A stretch of 49,799 nt of DNA from an uncultured Sterolibacterium sp. (GTDB lineage: Bacteria > Pseudomonadota > Gammaproteobacteria > Burkholderiales > Rhodocyclaceae). Below the pieces are notes generated by a model that did not search any database, was not told the origin of the DNA, and saw only the letters and a program-made list of their open reading frames with translations. Each line of letters begins with the position of its first letter. Positions within the stretch are counted from its first letter, which is position 1. The stretch spans positions 1 through 49,799 of the forward strand of contig CAIYYX010000004.1 in NCBI GenBank assembly GCA_903930535.1, written 5' to 3'. Both the position numbers and the translations under genes were made by a program. Of this stretch, positions 44,881 through 49,799 are shown piece after piece.

Positions 44881-46404
44881 TTACAACTTGAGGCCGTAGG
44901 TCGACCAATCATTCCTGACCCGCTTGAGCGTTTCAGAGTCTGGCAGACTCATCTTCGATGTGGCCTTTGTTCTGCCATTTTCCGAAGCCCATTTGCGGGT
45001 GGCGTCTATGCCCACCTTGGATATCATGCCGAATGATTCGCCGGGTTTCTGCGGCGGCAAGAGCGATCTGACCGCAGGATTCAGGGCATTGACAGCTGTT
45101 GCCGGCAGCGTGACCATGTCCAGTTCCGGATCGACGCGTGTGGCCACGGCGAAGAGAACGTCGTCGATATTGTAGATATCCACGTCTTCATCGACGACGA
45201 TCACGCCATTCAAGGTCGCCATCCCGAATCCCGAACCCAAGGCCGTATATATTGCCTGTTTCCCCCAGCCCGGAATTCTCTTGGTAATTGAGATCACGGC
45301 GTAATAGTTGCGCATTTCCAGGGGCAGGGTCAGGTCCTTGAAGCCGACCACGCTCTTCTTCATGTCGTTGTACCACTTGACATAGGGGATGGAGTAGAGG
45401 ATCTGGGTTTCGCTGTGGATGTGAGCCGAGACGCAGGACTGGAACTGCGGATTCTTCCTGTGGGTGATGCCGGTGATGGTGAATACCGGCTGCTTCATCG
45501 ATCCGGCCGCCGTATAGCCCATCCACTCGCTGAACGGACCCTCCTCCCGCATCTCGGTCGTGCTGAGTTTGCCTTCCAGGACGATCTCGGCCGAGGCGGG
45601 AACCAGGATGTCGGAGAACTCGCATTTCACCAGTTCGACGGGCGAACCCTTCAATGCGCCGGCCATCTTCAGTTCAGCATCGCGACCGATGACGGGCATC
45701 TTGATGCCGCTGGTGATGTGCAACGTCTGTTCGCAACCGATGGCCACAGCGCAATCGATCTCCTTCTCGCCGCGCATCCTCGCCCGGGAAACATAGACGC
45801 CAATATCCTGAAGCACATTGGCGACGACGCCGGTGGTCTTGCTGTCAAACTGGTGAAGCCGGTAGGATCCGTAATTCTGTCCCCACTGCGGATCCATGAC
45901 GCAGGTGATGCCCATCAGGATGAAGGGGCCGCCGTCATCCGGATGCCACTTGAGGATTGGGAATTGATCGAGATTGGCGGCATCGCCCGTCAATTTCACC
46001 TCTTTGCAAGGCGCGCGGCTGGCATCAACCACCACGGGAGCCAGCCAATCACCGGTCTTCTCCATGATGCCCGCCAGGTAATGGATGACGTCCTTTCTCT
46101 CGGCAGTGCGCCAGTTTTCCATGTGCGCCGCCAGGGCGATGCGCTTGTAACTGCCAAGGACATTCTTCACGACAGGCACCTTGTAGCCCCGAACATTCTC
46201 GAAGATCACCACCGGCGCATCGAGACCCACCCGCTCATGCATCTCCCACATGATGGTGGCGATCTCAAATTCGTTATCCACTTCACGGGTAATTCTCTGG
46301 ACCATCCCTTCCTTCTCGCAGACCGCCATGAATTGCCTGAGGTCGGCATTGTTCAATTCGCCATCACTTAAGGCACTGATCTTTTTTGCAGTCACATTAG
46401 CCAT
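44881..46404 (-). CDS. UbiD-family decarboxylase
   Basis: The 507-residue prFMN-dependent enzyme starts at an ATG with AAGGAG 8 bases upstream; a GTG at 46413 overlaps that ribosome site and is less likely. Cofactor residues N177 and R182 lie in NYGSYRLHQ, and the acid pair E288 and E293 in EEGPFSEWMGY. It is distant from the first UbiD in the window. It forms an operon with the CoA-synthetase-like gene and is divergent from a PadR regulator, a family that often controls phenolic-acid decarboxylases. UbiX is not encoded nearby. Confidence 0.92.
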   Translation of the reverse strand: MANVTAKKISALSDGELNNADLRQFMAVCEKEGMVQRITREVDNEFEIATIMWEMHERVGLDAPVVIFENVRGYKVPVVKNVLGSYKRIALAAHMENWRTAERKDVIHYLAGIMEKTGDWLAPVVVDASRAPCKEVKLTGDAANLDQFPILKWHPDDGGPFILMGITCVMDPQWGQNYGSYRLHQFDSKTTGVVANVLQDIGVYVSRARMRGEKEIDCAVAIGCEQTLHITSGIKMPVIGRDAELKMAGALKGSPVELVKCEFSDILVPASAEIVLEGKLSTTEMREEGPFSEWMGYTAAGSMKQPVFTITGITHRKNPQFQSCVSAHIHSETQILYSIPYVKWYNDMKKSVVGFKDLTLPLEMRNYYAVISITKRIPGWGKQAIYTALGSGFGMATLNGVIVVDEDVDIYNIDDVLFAVATRVDPELDMVTLPATAVNALNPAVRSLLPPQKPGESFGMISKVGIDATRKWASENGRTKATSKMSLPDSETLKRVRNDWSTYGLKL

Positions 46405-46429
46405 CTGAGTCACTCCTTGTCGTAGTCTG

Positions 46430-46502
46430 TCATAGATAACAGCTTTTATAGTATTGCCCTAATCTATGAAAGTCAACTGGAGCAGGCATTTCCGCCTATA
46501 AT
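46430..46502. promoter_or_regulatory. ubiD promoter with operator-like inverted repeat, and padR -10 box
   Basis: On the minus strand TTGACT (46476-46471) and TACTAT (46453-46448) are separated by 17 bases, a good promoter for the UbiD operon. A perfect 8-bp inverted repeat, TCATAGAT (46430-46437) and ATCTATGA (46462-46469), brackets the -10 box, with arm centres 32 bp apart. A perfect TATAAT at 46497-46502 faces padR (ATG 46533), without a clear -35. A bound PadR could control both directions. Confidence 0.62.
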
Positions 46503-46532
46503 CGCGGTCTGGGTCCGCCCGAGGTCAAAACC

Positions 46533-47126
46533 ATGTCTTTAAAGTGCACCATCCTGGGTTTGCTGTCGCTCCAGCCGGCTTCCGGTTATGACATCAAGCG
46601 CACCATCGATCGATCCGTTTACTTCATCTGGAACGTGACGGGCCCACAGATATACACGACGCTGCGCACGTTGAGGAACGATGGCCTGATTGCCAGCGAG
46701 GCCATCCCCCAGGTCGGCAAGCCGGACAAGCAGATCCACACGATTACCGCGAAGGGCAAACTCGCCCTGAAGGAATTCGCCAACGAGCCGATTCGCGCAG
46801 CCGTCACCCGCGACGAGGTGCTGCTGCGGGTTTTCCTCGGGAATTTTGCCGAAGAAGAAACAATACTGAGGGAACTTGCTGCCTTCCTGGACCGCATCAG
46901 GCATGAGCGGATGTTTATGGAGGCCACCGAAGCGCGGATCAGGGCGCACCCGGGCGTACGGGAAAAGGAGAGGCGCTTCCAGCTACTCTCGCTGCGCCTG
47001 AAGGTCGCTCAGTACCGCGTCATGGAACAGGAGCTGGCGAAATTCTGCCAGGAAGAAAACAAGCAGTTCGCTCAAGAGGGCAAGGCGAAACGCACGCCCA
47101 AAATCAGCAAGCCGCGACGCGCCTAG
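46533..47126 (+). CDS. PadR-family transcriptional regulator
   Basis: The 197-residue protein has the N-terminal winged helix of PadR: CTILGLLSLQPASGYDIKR, IYTTLRTLRNDGLI and QIHTITAKGKLALKEF, followed by a helical C-terminal domain (about residues 90-165) and a basic tail. PadR proteins usually repress decarboxylase or efflux genes and release DNA on binding phenolic or other small ligands. It is divergent from the UbiD operon with 128 bases between start codons and converges on the next gene with a 4-base overlap of stops. Confidence 0.93.
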   Translation: MSLKCTILGLLSLQPASGYDIKRTIDRSVYFIWNVTGPQIYTTLRTLRNDGLIASEAIPQVGKPDKQIHTITAKGKLALKEFANEPIRAAVTRDEVLLRVFLGNFAEEETILRELAAFLDRIRHERMFMEATEARIRAHPGVREKERRFQLLSLRLKVAQYRVMEQELAKFCQEENKQFAQEGKAKRTPKISKPRRA

Positions 47127-47786
47127 GTCGGCTTGTATTCCAGCCGGAACAGATAATTCCAGTTGCCTGATGCCATTGCGAGCCGGATGCCCAGCAGGGA
47201 GAGCGGCTCCAGCATGCGCGCCGCATCGATCTTTCCTGCATCGATCGGATCCCAACCGAATGACCTGAGGATATCCGCTACGATTCCCTTCGCATCGCCA
47301 TCGTTGCCGCAGAGAAACATCTGTGGCCTGGCGCCGGGAAATTGCGGCTGGACCATATGCGCGCTATTCACGGTATTGAGCGTCTTTACGACTCTTGCCG
47401 AAGCAAGCACGCGCTGCACGGCCTCGCCGAGTGAGCCGTCCGGCAGTGGGGCGAGAATCATCTGCATCTCGCTGTTCATTTTCAGCGGATTGGTCACATC
47501 GATCACCACCTTGCCTGAAAAGCTTTCAGCGGAGTTGTCAGGATCGGCTAACTGCAGCGCCTGCTCTGTCGCCGTGCCCCTGGTCGCGACGAATATCAGC
47601 TCTCCGAATTGCGCCGCCTCGGCGAACGTCCCTGCGCCGGCCGGCGCGCCGGATTTTTCCAGCCAGGTCATGATTGCCGGCTTGGCCGGATCACGGGAGC
47701 CCAGCATCACCTGATGGCCCTGCCCTATCAGCCCTGTGCCTATTTGCCTGGGCTACGCTGCCCGATCCTATGATTCCAATTTTCAT
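47123..47786 (-). pseudogene. NADPH-dependent F420 reductase-like dinucleotide-binding protein, frameshifted
   Basis: From the ATG at 47786 the frame reads MKIGIIGSGSVAQA and then runs out of the family pattern. Shifting one base at the TTT run 47743-47745 restores IGTGLIGQGHQVMLGSRDP and the rest of the protein. The span is 664 bases, 3 x 221 plus 1, consistent with a single inserted base and a 220-residue product. Family motifs FGELIFVATRG, GKVVIDVTNPL, VKTLNTV and MFLCGND follow. A sequencing error, a recent mutation or, less likely, programmed frameshifting could explain it. The ATG lies 1 base after the enoyl-CoA hydratase stop. Confidence 0.8.
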
Positions 47787-47787
47787 G

Positions 47788-48624
47788 TCATTTCCCGGAA
47801 TATTTCGGCGGTCTTTTCTCGCGGAATGCCTTCACGCCCTCGGCATGATCCTGGGACACGATCAGCGAACTTTGTGCCATGCGCTCCAATACCCGTCCCG
47901 AGGTCGATTCGATGCTCTGGCAGACATTGATGACCGCCTTTGCCGCGCCGAGCGCCTGCGGTGCTTTCTTCACCAGCCTGTCGGCGAGCGCCCTGGCCTC
48001 CGTGGCCAGGGAGGCCTTGGGCACGACGCGGGTGATGAGACCAATGGACATCGCCCGTTCGGCATTGATGAATTCGCCGGCCATCACGAGTTCCTTTGTC
48101 CAGGCCGGGCCTATCATTTTCACCAGTCTCGAGCAGCCGCCGGAGCCTGGGATCAGGTTGATGTTGCCTTCGGTGAAACCGCAGCGCGTATCGTCCGCGG
48201 CAATCCGGAAATCGCAGGCCATCGCCAGTTCCAGGCCGCCGCAGGCGCAGGTGCCGAACACCGCCGCGATCACCGGCACCTCGATGCGCTCCAGGGTATC
48301 GAAGAAATCGTGGATCCAGCGATATTCGGTGCGAAAGCGCGGCGTCCGCCACTCCTGCTCGAACCAGCGCAGATCGGCGCCGGCCCCGAAGGCGCGCTCG
48401 CCGGCGCCGAAAATCGTGACACAGCGGATTACCGGGTCGCGCTCGATGTGAAGCTGCAGCGCAGTGAAATCCCTTTGCATCTCGACGTCAAAGGTGTTCA
48501 GGCGCTCCGGGCGACTCAAGGTGATCTCGAACACGCTGTCGCGCATCTCGGCCTTGATGGCCCGCAGCTTTTGCTCGCGCACGGCGATCTCGTTGCTGGA
48601 TGGCAGTTCGTACGAGGGAATCAC
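47788..48624 (-). CDS. Enoyl-CoA hydratase/isomerase family protein
   Basis: The 278-residue crotonase-fold protein has SRPERLNTFDVEM near the start, the oxyanion region ERAFGAGADLRWF, CACGGLELAMACDFRIA and the PG motif in EGNINLIPGSGGCSRL. Glutamates at both catalytic positions (LELAMACD and TEGNINL) are kept, consistent with hydratase activity. The substrate is unknown, but the gene lies at the end of an aromatic-acid/CoA region. It leads an operon with the frameshifted gene. Confidence 0.92.
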   Translation of the reverse strand: MIPSYELPSSNEIAVREQKLRAIKAEMRDSVFEITLSRPERLNTFDVEMQRDFTALQLHIERDPVIRCVTIFGAGERAFGAGADLRWFEQEWRTPRFRTEYRWIHDFFDTLERIEVPVIAAVFGTCACGGLELAMACDFRIAADDTRCGFTEGNINLIPGSGGCSRLVKMIGPAWTKELVMAGEFINAERAMSIGLITRVVPKASLATEARALADRLVKKAPQALGAAKAVINVCQSIESTSGRVLERMAQSSLIVSQDHAEGVKAFREKRPPKYSGK

Positions 48625-48724
48625 GGCTGCTGGTGGTATTGAACTTGACTACCAGCCAATCAATGGCAGAATGGCGATGAGGTTTTCCGGACAGTATTCG
48701 CACGCACATCACTTATTCTGAATT

Positions 48725-48949
48725 ATGCGCAAGAGAAATTGTACCTGTGGCGCCGAAGCCGATGTGCGTCGCGGCACTCGCCGCACGGCGGATGGGCATG
48801 ACGAAATCGTTTACCGCGTGAACTGTCCCGTCTGCGGGCAGCTCGGTCCGGCAATTCCGGCGGCAGGCAAGGATGAAGCTACCGCCATCGCCGAAGCCGT
48901 TGAGGCCTGGAATGAAATGATTGCCCGTAGCCGTCCCCTGGAAGACTGA
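48725..48949 (+). CDS. Lar-like zinc-ribbon small protein
   Basis: The 74-residue protein has C6-x-C8, then C34-P-V-C37 in VNCPVCGQLGP, and a C-terminal A-x-x-A-x-x-A-W62-N63 segment. This is the pattern of phage-type Lar/restriction-alleviation-like zinc ribbons (CxxC ... CxxC ... AWN), with the first pair shortened. Lar of the Rac prophage modulates type I restriction. No other phage gene is visible, so it may be a remnant or a host zinc ribbon of unknown role. Confidence 0.6.
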   Translation: MRKRNCTCGAEADVRRGTRRTADGHDEIVYRVNCPVCGQLGPAIPAAGKDEATAIAEAVEAWNEMIARSRPLED

Positions 48950-49079
48950 GTTCGATCGCATGGCCGACGCGCGTCGTCCTGAACTCATTAGGCGCCAGCT
49001 TCATCGGTCATCAACGCTCACGATGCTGGCTAGCCCTCCTCGAATTCGCATCGTTCAGTTCTTTTCTGCAGTTCGCTAA

Positions 49080-49239
49080 GGAAACGCTGATCAAGTCCGT
49101 CATCGCGAGCCCCAAAGGGGCGTGGCGATCTTCAAGCCACTGATCTTGCTTGGCTCTTAGATTGCTTCGCTTAGGTCATTGCGAGGCCCGCAGGGCCGTG
49201 GCAATCGCAATGACGAAGTTGTACTTGATCAGCGTTTCC
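49080..49239. mobile_element. MITE-like palindromic element with terminal inverted repeats
   Basis: The ends are perfect 17-bp inverted repeats: GGAAACGCTGATCAAGT at 49080-49096 and its complement at 49223-49239; three further bases match with one mismatch. The 160-base element carries two related internal hairpins of the kind GTCATTGCGAGG...CGTGGCAATC, a repeat type dispersed in many bacterial genomes. It encodes no transposase, so it would be non-autonomous. Whether it is mobile needs other copies. Confidence 0.72.
49175..49214. repeat. REP-like hairpin inside the MITE-like element
   Basis: GTCATTGCGA at 49175-49184 and TCGCAATGAC at 49205-49214 pair perfectly over 10 bp, with a second inner stem GGCCC/GGGCC. 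A diverged sister copy begins at about 49098 (GTCATCGCGAGCCCC) and continues to GTGGCGATC. These internal repeats look like an ancestral duplication of one REP-like unit. Confidence 0.7.
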
Positions 49240-49480
49240 CTAACGTTCGCAAACAGCACTGGGTTCCAGAGCGCCCCCCGGGCACGACAGGCTACTGAAG
49301 AAATTCTCCAAAAGCAGGCTGTAGAGACTGTATCGGTGTAACCTGATGCCCGGTCTAATACTGTTCCGATAAGAAAACCGATATTGAGGGTAAACGAGTG
49401 GACAACGGTAAGTTTGATACAGGCATTGGGGAATTGGGCCGACACCTATGTCGGCTCTCCCACATATAGGCATCCGGAAT

Positions 49481-49799
49481 ATGCACTGGCACTACTTGGC
49501 GGTCGCTATCGTTTCTGAAGTCGTAGCGACTTCTGCTCTCAAGGCCGCCGAGGGGTTCACTCGCTGGTTTCCCTCATTACTGGTTGTTGTTGGCTACGCC
49601 TCAGCGTTCTACTTTCTTTCGCTAACGATACGCACCATTCCGCTCGGCGTTACTTATGCAATTTGGTCTGGTGCTGGAGTCGCACTCATCTCATTGGTGG
49701 GCTGGGTTGTTTATCATCAGGCGCTCGACGTAGCCGCATTTGTCGGCATTTCGCTCATCGTCGCGGGCGTAGTGGTTCTAAACTTCTTTTCGAAAACGA
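49481..49799 (+). CDS. SMR-family multidrug transporter (cut by window edge)
   Basis: The frame runs open to the end of the window, 106 residues, nearly the whole 105-115-residue length of the family. It begins MHWHYLAVAIVSEVVATSAL with the membrane-embedded glutamate at position 13 (E14 in EmrE), then LKAAEGFTRWFPS, GYASAFYFLSL, IPLGVTYAIWSGAGVALIS and a fourth segment ending GVVVLNFFSK. Four membrane helices, as in EmrE and QacE. It exports cationic drugs or quaternary ammonium compounds by proton exchange. An ATG at 49448 is in frame but lies in a hairpin. Confidence 0.92.
   Translation, partial: MHWHYLAVAIVSEVVATSALKAAEGFTRWFPSLLVVVGYASAFYFLSLTIRTIPLGVTYAIWSGAGVALISLVGWVVYHQALDVAAFVGISLIVAGVVVLNFFSKT

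Larger units (their letters stand above)
48950..49480. other. Intergenic region with MITE-like element
   Basis: This 531-base stretch has no convincing gene; short frames here fall inside the palindromic element or lack ribosome sites. It holds the MITE-like element at 49080-49239 and a 7-bp stem with a 4-base loop at 49438-49455 (GCCGACA/TGTCGGC) just upstream of the SMR transporter. The remainder shows nothing I recognise. Confidence 0.6.

Noticed and set aside
33364..48624. Complete box or bzd benzoate pathway
   Set aside because: Only the ligase, regulator, transport and accessory CoA genes are present; no BoxAB epoxidase, BoxC or benzoyl-CoA reductase subunit was found.
49375..49480. 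Guanidine riboswitch before the SMR transporter
   Set aside because: Two ACGR-like tetranucleotides occur, but their flanks do not pair, and the real hairpin at 49438-49455 has loop CCTA, not ACGR.
49240..49480. Integron attC site near the QacE-like gene
   Set aside because: No paired core sites or integrase were found; only a short hairpin is present.

Overview
The window is GC-rich and tightly packed. Its conserved core (ppsA-nfeD, smpB, ratA-rnfH, guaB-guaA, tadA, ygfZ, mltG-tmk-holB-pilZ-tatD) has the gene order typical of Betaproteobacteria, most like Rhodocyclales, Sterolibacteriaceae or similar aromatic-degrading denitrifiers. The genus is inferred from gene order and protein motifs only. 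I found no rRNA, tRNA, tmRNA, CRISPR array or transposase.

Region 1 (1-19761) is housekeeping: gluconeogenesis (ppsA, cut at the left edge), ribosome rescue (smpB), GMP synthesis (guaBA), tRNA editing (tadA), Fe-S maintenance (ygfZ), and an envelope/replication operon (mltG, tmk, holB, pilZ, tatD, ankyrin protein). A block at 7480-11205 separates guaA from tadA. It encodes a Bug-type solute receptor, a UbiD-family decarboxylase and a split ChrA-type transporter, and looks like an accessory cassette.

Region 2 (19762-33355) is accessory. It holds a small ORF with its own terminator; a LysR regulator divergent from a DHA2-type MFS exporter; an alpha/beta hydrolase with an altered nucleophile elbow; two tandem phytoene-desaturase-like FAD oxidoreductases followed by type I IPP isomerase; and a second Bug receptor coupled to a molybdenum hydroxylase large subunit that has no Fe-S partner here but is followed by a ModA-like protein without a signal peptide. 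A methyltransferase, a DUF2721 protein and ArfB follow.

Region 3 (33364-48624) is an aromatic-acid/CoA module. Benzoate-CoA ligase and a Tat-exported substrate-binding protein diverge from a BoxR/BzdR-type regulator with a shikimate-kinase-like domain. Next come a PNPOx-like flavoprotein, an acyl-CoA dehydrogenase, a complete LivFGMH transporter with its own binding protein (separated from it by a clear intrinsic terminator), and a UbiD plus acyl-CoA-synthetase-alpha-like operon divergent from a PadR regulator. A frameshifted F420-type dinucleotide-binding gene and an enoyl-CoA hydratase follow. The likely theme is uptake, CoA activation and decarboxylation or beta-oxidation of aromatic acids. 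The ring-attacking enzymes (boxABC or benzoyl-CoA reductase) and UbiX are not in the window.

Region 4 (48625-49799) has a Lar-like zinc-ribbon protein, a 160-bp MITE-like palindromic element with 17-bp perfect terminal inverted repeats, and an SMR multidrug transporter cut by the right edge.

The most novel signals are: (a) a CoA-synthetase alpha-like protein, paired with UbiD, in which the expected phospho-histidine appears to be Asn; (b) two Bug receptor-enzyme cassettes built the same way, with stop/start contact; (c) the orphan molybdenum subunit with a cytosolic ModA-like partner; and (d) a 30-bp-spaced direct repeat that contains both -10 boxes of the divergent benzoate promoters.
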